A stretch of 36,890 bases of DNA from assembly GCA_964437725.1 (NCBI GenBank), contig CAYTIB010000111.1, positions 1-36,890 on the forward strand, read 5' to 3'. Positions 6,564-13,919 of the stretch are shown here, piece by piece. The stretch is from CAYTIB01 sp964437725. GTDB lineage: Bacteria; UBA8248; JACPRG01; G963555815. Every line of letters starts with the position of its first letter. Positions within the stretch are counted from its first letter, which is position 1. The notes under the pieces are model-generated. The model was given only the letters and a program-made list of their open reading frames with translations, made no database searches and was not told the origin of the DNA. A program made the position numbers and the translations under genes.

Positions 6564-7883
6564 ATGGAAATGGAGTGGTGGTTCTACATGTTGTTCTTTT
6601 TTGGAAGCCTTGCCGTTTTGTTGCTTACGGGCTTGCCTGTCGCCTTTGCTTTTATGCTGATCAACGTCGTTGGGGTTTATCTATTCTGGGGAGGGTCAGT
6701 CGGATTACAACAACTGATACTTAGCATCGATAGCTCTGTATCGACTTTCGTGCTCGTACCTGTACCCATGTTCATCCTCATGGGGTCGGTAATGTTCCAC
6801 TCCGGCGTTGCTTACAAAATGCTCGATGTCCTAGATGAATGGCTCGGACGTATAGCTGGTCGATTGTCTTTGCTCGCCGTAGGCGCCGGTGCCCTCTTTG
6901 CCACACTGACTGGGGTAGCCATGGGTAGCGTAGCCATGCTGGGGTCAACCCTTGCACCCGATATGGAAAGACGCGGCTACAGTAAATCTATGTCACTGGG
7001 TCCTATCCTTGCCAGTGGAAGTCTTGCCATCATGATTCCGCCAACCGCCCTAGGCGTTATTCTAGCAAGTCTAGCCAAAATTCCCGTCGGCGATCTTCTG
7101 ATCGGGATAATTCTTCCGGGGTTGCTTCTAGCCGGTGTTTATGGTCTCTACATTATCGTCCGTTGCACCCTCCAACCTTCTCTGGCACCGGCCTACGACG
7201 TAACACCAACGCCTATCAAACGGCGCATCCTCGATACTATTCGATACGTTGTTCCCTTAATCTCAGTAATCGCCATCGTCATTGGGACAATTTTTTTTGG
7301 GGTCGCAACTCCCACAGAAGCTGCGGCAGTGGGGGCACTACTTTGTTTTGGTCTGGCAGCAATATACCGGAAACTCACCTGGGAGGTGATCAAAAAGGCG
7401 GTGGGTTCAACAGCCTCCATTTCAGTGATGGTTTTAATTATTTTAACTGGCTCAGCCGCCTTCAGCCAGGTTCTCGCCTTTGACGGGGTAACCGGCGGCC
7501 TTACTCAGCTTGCTGTCAGTCTACCAGTAGCCCCCATTTTCATACTTATATTAATGCAGATCGTCCTGATATTCCTCGGTATGTTCATTGAACAAACCTC
7601 CATTGTTATGGTCACCATACCGGTCTACATGCCAATTGTTCATGCTTTGGGATGGGACCCTGTCTGGTTCGGCGCCATAATGCTTCTTAACCTTGAGTTA
7701 GCAACGATCTCACCGCCCTTTGGGATGTCCCTTTTCGTGATGAAGGGCATTGCCTCACCGGACACTACGATGGGTGATATCTACCGTTCAGCCCTACCCT
7801 TTGTAGGACTAAACATCGTAGTAATGGCCATAATGATCATATTTCCGATGGTAGTCTTGTGGCTACCAAGCCTGATGAACTGA
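6564..7883 (+). CDS. dctM: TRAP transporter large permease, DctM family
   Basis: This is the transport-catalysing subunit of the TRAP system, 439 residues with about a dozen hydrophobic segments across the inner membrane. Family hallmarks visible are LPVAFAFMLINVVG near the N terminus, the VPMFILMGSVMFHSG loop, GAGALFATLTGVAMGSVAMLGS, and the second-half MFIEQTSIVMVTIPVYMPI and LELATISPPFGMSLFVMKG segments. DctM proteins couple sodium entry to uptake of the ligand delivered by DctP. Length and motif order match intact members, so it should be functional. The ATG follows GAGG by about eight bases. It is the last gene of the operon; a convergent decarboxylase gene pair lies 130 bp downstream and I see no clear intrinsic terminator between them. 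Confidence 0.95.
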   Translation: MEMEWWFYMLFFFGSLAVLLLTGLPVAFAFMLINVVGVYLFWGGSVGLQQLILSIDSSVSTFVLVPVPMFILMGSVMFHSGVAYKMLDVLDEWLGRIAGRLSLLAVGAGALFATLTGVAMGSVAMLGSTLAPDMERRGYSKSMSLGPILASGSLAIMIPPTALGVILASLAKIPVGDLLIGIILPGLLLAGVYGLYIIVRCTLQPSLAPAYDVTPTPIKRRILDTIRYVVPLISVIAIVIGTIFFGVATPTEAAAVGALLCFGLAAIYRKLTWEVIKKAVGSTASISVMVLIILTGSAAFSQVLAFDGVTGGLTQLAVSLPVAPIFILILMQIVLIFLGMFIEQTSIVMVTIPVYMPIVHALGWDPVWFGAIMLLNLELATISPPFGMSLFVMKGIASPDTTMGDIYRSALPFVGLNIVVMAIMIIFPMVVLWLPSLMN

Positions 7884-8012
7884 CACTTTTGAGTACAGGG
7901 TTCGGCTACCTAGAATCTAGCGGGAAATCAACCGATTGAATAATAAGGGGATGGAAAAATTGTAGCTCTCGGGGAAAGCATTTCTGTAAATTTCTATTCA
8001 CCGACCAAACAC

Positions 8013-8645
8013 TTATTCAGGATCGACTAGCTGACCTTTTCCGAATGTCAAGGGGACGTAACGGGGTGCCCCAATTGCCTCCATAAATCGCTGCTTTATA
8101 ACAATCGGGTTCAAAGGGAAAGGTGGCTCTACCACAGGGATGTCCGGCTCTACTTGGAGCGCCAAAAGAGAAAGGCTGTTGCCTGAAAATGACTGCTCAC
8201 AAGCCTTACGAAACTCCTTTACCGTGCTAACGTTTTCGGTGCGAGACAACCCTGCAGAACGTGCAAGATCAGTCAGATCTAATTCTTGGTTTGTCACCGG
8301 TTGACCACCCGACGCTGCATGGACACGATTTTGCATAAGCAAAACTGTCAAGTTGTTAGGTTGGACAGCCCCAAGTGTCACAAGGCCCCCTAGGTGCATC
8401 AGCAACCCTCCGTCGCCTTCTACACAAATCACTTTTCGCTCTGGTTGCGCGACGGACAATCCCAAAGCAAGGGGTAATGCCAACCCCATAGCATCCTCGA
8501 CGTAGAAATTTTCTGGACGCTCTCGAATTCGGCCCCAGAGATAGGATGCGTTTCCCAAGGAAGTCACCACAAGGGTATCATCCGGCAGACAATCAGCTAA
8601 TGTGAGGTAATAATCCTCACGCGTAGGTAAGGACAAGTTCACCAA
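8013..8645 (-). CDS. ThDP-dependent decarboxylase, PP-domain subunit (ComE-like)
   Basis: This is the pyrophosphate-binding half of a split thiamine-diphosphate 2-oxo-acid decarboxylase, about 210 residues. The ThDP/Mg motif is clear: GDG at about 77-79 followed by Asn near 106 (LLMQN). Its size and pairing with a separate PYR-domain gene match sulfopyruvate decarboxylase beta (ComE) and phosphonopyruvate decarboxylase. The start is TTG at 8645 or GTG at 8642. The latter overlaps the TGA of the upstream gene as GTGA, and a GGAGG precedes both. The two subunits are thus translationally coupled and probably form an alpha2beta2-type complex in the cytoplasm. The true 2-oxo acid is not evident. 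Convergence with the TRAP operon suggests, but does not prove, a related substrate. Confidence 0.85.
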   Translation of the reverse strand: MVNLSLPTREDYYLTLADCLPDDTLVVTSLGNASYLWGRIRERPENFYVEDAMGLALPLALGLSVAQPERKVICVEGDGGLLMHLGGLVTLGAVQPNNLTVLLMQNRVHAASGGQPVTNQELDLTDLARSAGLSRTENVSTVKEFRKACEQSFSGNSLSLLALQVEPDIPVVEPPFPLNPIVIKQRFMEAIGAPRYVPLTFGKGQLVDPE

Positions 8646-9151
8646 GCAGTGTCCTCCTTCGAAGTGAGCAAAACGAAGGGTTGAGAGGATTCCTCAGCAT
8701 TGGCCGCTGCCTTTTCCAACTGTGGCCCGATGGGCCTGGAAGCATCCATCTGGGCATACCGGAGACCCATCGCCTGAAGCACAGGTTCGGTTACGCGCCC
8801 CTTGGGAATGTGGTAGAAAACCGGATCATTTGGAGAGCCTCGGAAAGATGCCAGGATCAATAGCGGAAACTGGTAACGCTGTGCAAGGGAAACCATCCCT
8901 GCCCCCATAGTCGTCAGCCCAACATTCTGGATCAACATTACGGTTCTGGCTCCACCCAACCTAGATCCACAGGCAATAGCGAGAGCCTCCTCTTCGTGAG
9001 TAGCTCGGATAAGCGTCATGTCCTGATCTTTTTCGATCTCCACAAGAAGCTGACCTAGCCAACTGTCCGGAACCGAAACAGCAACCCGGTATCCTTGTTC
9101 CTTCAGCGTGGCAAGTAGCTCGCTCGGACGATGTGAATTTTCGTTACTCAA
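8639..9151 (-). CDS. ThDP-dependent decarboxylase, PYR-domain subunit (ComD-like)
   Basis: This is the pyrimidine-binding half of the split ThDP decarboxylase, about 170 residues from the TTG at 9151. I prefer that start because GGAGGGG lies four bases upstream and the length then equals typical ComD (about 170). The open frame continues to 9256 with unlikely sequence. The catalytic ThDP-activating glutamate lies in THEEEALAIACG around residues 51-62. The following VMLIQNVGLTTMGAG block is characteristic of sulfopyruvate/phosphonopyruvate decarboxylase alpha chains. It is first in a two-gene operon with the PP subunit. Sulfopyruvate decarboxylase makes sulfoacetaldehyde on the coenzyme M route, but related pairs in bacteria act on other 2-oxo acids. 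I assign the class, not the substrate. Confidence 0.83.
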   Translation of the reverse strand: MSNENSHRPSELLATLKEQGYRVAVSVPDSWLGQLLVEIEKDQDMTLIRATHEEEALAIACGSRLGGARTVMLIQNVGLTTMGAGMVSLAQRYQFPLLILASFRGSPNDPVFYHIPKGRVTEPVLQAMGLRYAQMDASRPIGPQLEKAAANAEESSQPFVLLTSKEDTAW

Positions 9152-9452
9152 AACCCCTCCAAACACCTGTACATGGAAAGCCTCAGCGCAGCGTTTAGAT
9201 ATACCCCTATCTTGAACCCTGAGGACAATTCTAGCGATTCTCCAGCCCAACGACAAGGCATCTTCGAAATTCTTGAAAATACCATCAAGTAATGAGAATT
9301 TTTCTGGTTCCCTTGATCCGATTCAGAGTTCACACAGATAATGGGTCTAGATTTCAGAACTGCGGGAAGAATCAACAAGCCACTCTCACCCTTTTAGGCA
9401 AGGCCATCAACGGGAAATTTTTGGGGGACCTGCTGCTGGAAGGAAGGGGAGC

Positions 9453-9932
9453 ATGTTTCGACTACACCGTAATGGCATTCGGAAACTCGCATTGGGAATT
9501 TTGTTTTGTTTCTTTCTTGGATGCAATAATCAAGCCCCTGAATCTGAAAAAACCATGCTGACCTTCATCGAGGCATATTACGTTCGAGCAGATCTCCTTG
9601 CCGCCAAACGGGTCAGTGCCGGACTAGCCCTTGAGAACATCAACCGACAAATGCTATTGCGGAAAAGCTTTGAGAAGGGGAAATCTCTTGAACAAACATC
9701 GCCAGGGGTTGGAAAAAAACGAAATGTGGAAACAAAAATTCTCGAAGTTCGGGAACGCTCAAACGGCGACAAAGTTTACCGAAGTAGTCTTTCGATATTA
9801 AACTCTGCAGTACGAATGGAATTACAAACATTAATCACCGTGGGGAAACGAGGTCATGCTTCTGATCGCTCATGGGTAGTTGTAAACTTCGTGGAAATCC
9901 GAAATCCCTTATCCGAAAAATCTCGAAATTAA
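9453..9932 (+). CDS. putative lipoprotein of unknown function
   Basis: I do not recognise this 159-residue protein. It opens with a basic segment, a hydrophobic stretch (LALGILFCFF) and a lipobox F-L-G-C near residues 21-24, so it is predicted to be a diacylglyceryl-modified lipoprotein facing the periplasm. The mature part is short, charged and rich in Lys/Arg, without cysteines or obvious repeats. Most of it looks like one alpha/beta domain ending in VVVNFVEIRNP. The gene stands alone between the divergent ThDP decarboxylase pair and a TPR gene, with gaps of 300 bp before it and 130 bp after. The start at ATG 9453 is supported by the signal peptide and by GGAAGGGGAG just upstream. Confidence 0.6.
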   Translation: MFRLHRNGIRKLALGILFCFFLGCNNQAPESEKTMLTFIEAYYVRADLLAAKRVSAGLALENINRQMLLRKSFEKGKSLEQTSPGVGKKRNVETKILEVRERSNGDKVYRSSLSILNSAVRMELQTLITVGKRGHASDRSWVVVNFVEIRNPLSEKSRN

Positions 9933-10064
9933 TGCTCTTGATTTCCAAAGGCCTCGACAAATAAAAATACAGACCTATCATAAATTAGCCGCTTAGAATC
10001 TTCAGGTGGTGTTTCCAGAGTTCAGAAATTCAGACTCAACTGCAACAGAAGCGTTGGAGCGACC

Positions 10065-10382
10065 ATGAACGAGGAGCGAATTCGACAGTTCGAAGAGGTG
10101 CTGGCCATGGATCCTGAGGATCCAATGGTCCTATACGGATTGGCTCAGTTACTTGCGGATGCCGACCGTCAAGCGGAAGCTATTCCTCACCTCCAAGAAG
10201 CACTAAGGGTAAAATCCGATTATTCAGTGTGCTATCACCTTCTTGGACTTTGCTTAGAAGAAACGGGGGATCTCGAAAAGGCAAAGGATGTCTACCTTCG
10301 AGGCTTTGATGTTGCAAAGGAACAGGGAGATCTTCACGTTGCGAATCAGATCCAAGAACGAATCAATTCTCTTTCCGTCTGA
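10065..10382 (+). CDS. TPR-repeat protein
   Basis: This is a small soluble protein of 105 residues made almost wholly of tetratricopeptide-like helices. At least two repeats are visible: PEDPMVLYGLAQLLADADRQAEAIPHLQEALRV and SDYSVCYHLLGLCLEETGDLEKAKDVYLRGFDVA (given here as 33- and 34-residue units at about 16-50 and 51-85 in shortened reading). Each has the expected A/G-L-A/G spacing of the 34-residue helix pair. Such modules act as protein-interaction scaffolds, and no enzymatic domain is attached. The ATG at 10065 follows GGAGCGACC by a few bases. It sits between the lipoprotein and a small membrane protein, all on the plus strand but with gaps above 100 bp, so operon membership is uncertain. 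Confidence 0.8.
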   Translation: MNEERIRQFEEVLAMDPEDPMVLYGLAQLLADADRQAEAIPHLQEALRVKSDYSVCYHLLGLCLEETGDLEKAKDVYLRGFDVAKEQGDLHVANQIQERINSLSV

Positions 10383-10574
10383 TCCCGCAGACGTACGGTT
10401 TAAACCTCAAATACGCATTAGGTTTTCGAGCTAGATTAGAACAATGCGTTGCTCCTTGGCATTCGATTATGTAACATCCGGTGAGGTCTTAATTTCCCTG
10501 CTCGGGCCACTCTACAAGGTTCGAAGGAAACCCAACCTTTTGTTTCTCTCATCCATCTCAAAAGGGAGGTAACC

Positions 10575-10964
10575 ATGTTCAAAAAATATAGCAATACCCC
10601 AGCAGGAATAGCCTTGGGGATTTATACCCTGGGCGCAATTTTTTATGTTTTGCAAACGCTCTTCATGGCTGAGTCTTGGCTTGCCGATCGCGAGGTGGCA
10701 GCCGGGGCAGCCCCGGTGGCGATAACTTTGGGGGCGACTTGGCTCGGATTTGTTGTTGGTATGATACGAACTTTTGCGAAGGGTTTGAATGGTCAAAGGG
10801 CATTTTTCAACGCTTTACTGATCGCTCAAATCGCTGTAACTCTATCTCTATACCATTGCCATTTTATAGCCCAATACCCTGCTATGGGAACTGACGTCGT
10901 AATCGTAACAATATTGACCCTGCTATTTATATTTGGGTATTCCAGGGTTAGGTCTCAGCTCTGA
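10575..10964 (+). CDS. four-helix membrane protein, unknown function
   Basis: This is an integral membrane protein of 129 residues that I do not recognise. Four hydrophobic segments are visible at about residues 10-31 (AGIALGIYTLGAIFYVLQTLF), 44-64 (APVAITLGATWLGFVVGMI), 76-96 and 104-122 (VVIVTILTLLFIFGY). Short charged loops separate them, and a basic C-terminal tail (SRVRSQL) fits a cytoplasmic end by the positive-inside rule. GGGAGG precedes the ATG by six bases, so the start is secure. It is followed by two small hairpins, the second terminator-like, before the greA-like gene. It appears to be transcribed on its own or with the TPR gene. No transport or enzyme motif is visible. Confidence 0.72.
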   Translation: MFKKYSNTPAGIALGIYTLGAIFYVLQTLFMAESWLADREVAAGAAPVAITLGATWLGFVVGMIRTFAKGLNGQRAFFNALLIAQIAVTLSLYHCHFIAQYPAMGTDVVIVTILTLLFIFGYSRVRSQL

Positions 10965-11408
10965 GGAACTTAAATGTCCAGGGGCTGGACAAAAGGCAAG
11001 AACAATCTTGTTTTTATTTAACCAACACACATTGAAATAACATTGAAGGGGATTAATCGACTCGAGATTGTTCTCTCCCTCCAAAGAGAGAAAGTACAGG
11101 CAAGGAAGGTATCGAACAGAGCAAACGGTGAATTTTGCTTGCAAATATTTGGTGCAAATCAGGGCTGGATCCATGGGAACTACAACCACTTGATCCGCAC
11201 AGGGGAAATATCGGCAGATCTCCTGCGTCCTTGAGGCATTACGGATGACTGTGGTTATCCCAAAATTGAAATCTTTAATTCCTATTTGATTTCAGAAAAT
11301 GCATTGGTCAGAAAGGCATGCCTTGCCTATATAGCTTCTTATATGGAAATGAAATACTCTGGTCCATCGAGACGGACGCTTTGACTTCCTCGCAGGGGAC
11401 TTGACTAG
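10965..11408. other. 444-bp intergenic region before the greA-like gene
   Basis: Apart from the two hairpins at 10976-11016 I see no supported gene. A 63-codon frame at 11043-11234 has no family resemblance. The last 60 bases presumably hold the greA promoter, but no good -35/-10 pair stands out. Confidence 0.5.
10993..11016 (+). terminator. intrinsic terminator after the membrane-protein gene
   Basis: CAAGA (10997-11001) pairs with TCTTG (11006-11010) around ACAA, and flanking AAAGG can pair with the following T-run by A-U and G-U pairs. The run TTTTTATTT completes a weak rho-independent signal. A second perfect hairpin, GTCCAG-GGG-CTGGAC (10976-10990), lies just before it. Confidence 0.5.
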
Positions 11409-11945
11409 ATGTTTTACGTAACCCGAAGGAACTGGATTCGGCTTCGCGAACGACTGGAACAAATGGAAAAGCAGGTTCGGATCGATATGGCCGATGAAAT
11501 CAAGAGTGCAGCAAGCTTTGGTGATTTCTCCGAAAACGCCGAACTTGATGCAGCACGGGAGAAACAACAACTCTTAACGTTGGAAGTTCAAAGGCTTAGG
11601 GACAAGCTTAACCAAGCGCAAATGATTGACGAATTAGAGATAGACGCCAGCCGGGTTTCGATTGGAACGGCTGTGACATTGTACGACAATCTAGAGAAAC
11701 AGGAGACCAAGTGGACCATTTTGGGAGAGGATGAATCCAATCCTTCGGAGGGGGTTATATCCTATAAGTCTCCGCTTGCAAAGGGCCTTATGGGAAAGGA
11801 AGAAGGGGATGAGGTAAAAATCAATCTGCCCGCCGGGCCAAAGGAGTTTGATATCCTTGCTGTTGAACCGGCCGAAATCCAACCTCCTGACGGTATTGCT
11901 GGCCAACAATCTCCTGGCACCGCCCCCCCTTCAGACAAATCCTGA
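11409..11945 (+). CDS. greA: GreA/GreB-family transcription elongation factor
   Basis: This is a transcript-cleavage factor of about 178 residues. It enters the RNA-polymerase secondary channel and stimulates cleavage of backtracked RNA. The N-terminal antiparallel coiled coil covers about residues 1-75. At its tip is the diagnostic motif GDFSENAELDAAREKQ (about 38-53), in which Asp and Glu coordinate the catalytic magnesium. The C-terminal FKBP-like domain (VSIGTAVTLYDN to FDILAVEPA) ends near residue 155. A proline- and glutamine-rich tail of about 20 residues follows that is not usual for GreA. N-terminal MFYVTRRN departs from the common MxxxxPMTxxG start, so it is a divergent member. The LOG-family gene starts 43 bp downstream and is probably co-transcribed. 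Confidence 0.87.
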   Translation: MFYVTRRNWIRLRERLEQMEKQVRIDMADEIKSAASFGDFSENAELDAAREKQQLLTLEVQRLRDKLNQAQMIDELEIDASRVSIGTAVTLYDNLEKQETKWTILGEDESNPSEGVISYKSPLAKGLMGKEEGDEVKINLPAGPKEFDILAVEPAEIQPPDGIAGQQSPGTAPPSDKS

Positions 11946-11988
11946 GACGATCTGTCAACAGATTCTTCAAACAAGAAGCATCCTCAAA

Positions 11989-13020
11989 ATGACCAGCCAC
12001 CAACCTACATTGGACACAGAATCAATCGGTGTACTAATCGATCAGCTAATCCGTTCCTTTGCAAACACAACCAACGCAGACCTCATCAAGGAAATCATTT
12101 TCTCTGCGCTGAAAATGGCCCGCGATGGATCAGAGCGTGGCGATCTCAAAATTTTAAACTCCTCTTTCAAGGAACTACGGTACGCCTTCAACGTGTTCGC
12201 ACCTTACCGAGAAATTAGAAAGGTCAGCATTTTTGGTTCCGCAAGAACCCCAACTGAATCGCCCGATTATTTACATGCTCAGGAATTTGCCTCTAGGATG
12301 ACGAAAGAAGGATTCATGGTTATCACAGGGGCAGGACCCGGTATTATGGAGGCAGCAAACAAAGGCGCTGGGAAAGATATGAGTTTCGGGGTAAACATTC
12401 TTCTGCCCTTTGAACAGAATGCCAATCGTTTCATACGGGAAGATCCGAAGCTCATCCATCTACGATATTTTTTCACCCGAAAGTTGTTGTTCGTGAAGGA
12501 AGCCGATGCGGCGGTCTTCTTTCCAGGAGGGGTTGGCACACAGGATGAAGGATTTGAAATTCTAACACTAGCTCAGACAGGCAAAAGTAATCCACTACCA
12601 ATTATTTTTGTCGATTCGCCCGAGGGTAGTTATTGGAAAGACTGGGAAATTTATCTTCATCGGAACCTTGTTGGGACAGGCAAAGTCAGCCAAGAAGATT
12701 TGAGTCTTTTTAAGGTCACAAATCAAGTAGAGGTAGCAGTTGAAGAAATTCAAAGATTTTATCATCGTTACCACTCAATTCGATTTGTCCGCGATCGTCT
12801 CATACTGCGTCTTTTCCAGCCACTACCTGCAGGTAGACTGGAAGAAATCAATCAGGAATTCTCCAATATCCTAAGAAAAGGCAAAATTGAGGAAACCGGC
12901 CCGCTTTCCGACGAAAGTAATGAACCTCATATCGCCCACTTAGGTCGCTTAGCACTTTATTTTGATAGGACCCACTATGGGCGATTACGGCAACTCATTG
13001 ATCGAATCAACGAAACCTGA
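11989..13020 (+). CDS. LOG-family (TIGR00730-like) protein with extra N- and C-terminal regions
   Basis: This is a 343-residue protein with a central Rossmann-like LOG domain, the fold of lysine-decarboxylase-like nucleotide 5'-monophosphate phosphoribohydrolases. The diagnostic PGGVGTQDE motif (about residues 180-188) contains the nucleotide-binding glycines and catalytic Glu, and GAGPGIMEAANKGA lies some 70 residues earlier. About 80 helical residues precede the domain and roughly 90 follow it. Plain LOG proteins are near 190 residues, so this is an extended subtype, though not obviously PpnN. The frame is open from 11848, inside greA, but ATG 11989 begins just after greA ends and is the sensible start. 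Known family members hydrolyse the N-glycosidic bond of purine or pyrimidine nucleotides. The exact substrate here is unknown. Confidence 0.85.
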   Translation: MTSHQPTLDTESIGVLIDQLIRSFANTTNADLIKEIIFSALKMARDGSERGDLKILNSSFKELRYAFNVFAPYREIRKVSIFGSARTPTESPDYLHAQEFASRMTKEGFMVITGAGPGIMEAANKGAGKDMSFGVNILLPFEQNANRFIREDPKLIHLRYFFTRKLLFVKEADAAVFFPGGVGTQDEGFEILTLAQTGKSNPLPIIFVDSPEGSYWKDWEIYLHRNLVGTGKVSQEDLSLFKVTNQVEVAVEEIQRFYHRYHSIRFVRDRLILRLFQPLPAGRLEEINQEFSNILRKGKIEETGPLSDESNEPHIAHLGRLALYFDRTHYGRLRQLIDRINET

Positions 13021-13148
13021 TTTGCTGAGGGGTCCCACCTGAGATCGAGACCTGATAATACTATCCCCTACAACCGCACATTCTCGTCAGATACGCTCTT
13101 TTGAATCTTTGAGTATGAATTCCAAACACATGTTTACGAGGGGGAGAA

Positions 13149-13919
13149 GTGAACAATAAAAAACCGCTCGACTGGCTCAGCCTGAGCCGAGTCTCCAAAA
13201 ACTACCGGATATTATCCCATCCGAGAAACCGAAAGCATTCTCCCCGAACCATTCGGGTCCTTCGGGATATCTCTTTTTCCGTTTCTCTAGGCGAATTCGT
13301 GGCGCTCATGGGACCCAGCGGTTGCGGCAAAAGCACGCTACTTAATCTAATTGCGGGAATTGATCAGCCAACAAGCGGTGAGATTCACCTTGGGGATACC
13401 TGTATCTCTTCCGCATCCGAAGCCACGTTAATTCATACCCGCCGAGAACGCCTTGGTGTCATTTATCAGTTTTTCCATCTGCTCCCTACCTTGACTGCAA
13501 TAGAAAACATTATCCTTCCACTTATCCTGCAGGGTAATTCAACAACTACAGCTGCTAAAGAGGCTCGGAGCATGCTAAATCGAGTAAACATGAATCACCG
13601 AGAAAATCATCTTCCATCCGAGCTTTCGGGCGGGGAGTTACAAAGGATTGCCTTAGCAAGGGCCATAGTTCACAAACCCACACTGCTGCTGGCGGACGAA
13701 CCAACAGGCAACTTAGACACCCAAACGGGCGACGAGTTACTAACTTATATTCATTCGCTCACAAAGGACCTCGGCCTAACGATCCTTCTTACAACTCACA
13801 GTGAAGAAGTAGCGGCCCGAGCCGACCGAATTATAAGCCTCCGGGATGGAATAGTTGTGGAAAAAGAACCGCTCGTCAAGACAAATAAAAAACCAGGTCC
13901 AAGGGAAATGTCCTCTTGA
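13149..13919 (+). CDS. ABC transporter ATP-binding protein (LolD/MacB/AttE-like)
   Basis: This is a 256-residue ABC ATPase. Walker A GPSGCGKS lies at about 55-62, the Q-loop region YQFFHLLPTLTAIEN at 106-120 (typical of the LolD/MacB/FtsE branch), signature LSGGE at 159-163, Walker B LLLADEPTGNLD at 179-190, and the switch His in TTHSEE near the end. It starts with GTG behind GGGGGAGAA. Its TGA overlaps the TTG start of the permease gene by four bases (TTGA), so the two are translationally coupled. In this branch the ATPase drives conformational change of an FtsX-type permease to extract lipoproteins or export substances rather than import solutes. With the AttH-like third gene it resembles the AttEFGH system. 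Confidence 0.94.
   Translation: MNNKKPLDWLSLSRVSKNYRILSHPRNRKHSPRTIRVLRDISFSVSLGEFVALMGPSGCGKSTLLNLIAGIDQPTSGEIHLGDTCISSASEATLIHTRRERLGVIYQFFHLLPTLTAIENIILPLILQGNSTTTAAKEARSMLNRVNMNHRENHLPSELSGGELQRIALARAIVHKPTLLLADEPTGNLDTQTGDELLTYIHSLTKDLGLTILLTTHSEEVAARADRIISLRDGIVVEKEPLVKTNKKPGPREMSS

Noticed and set aside
9152..9256. Upstream extension of the ComD-like frame
   Set aside because: The sequence is unlike the family, while the TTG at 9151 with GGAGGGG gives the usual length.
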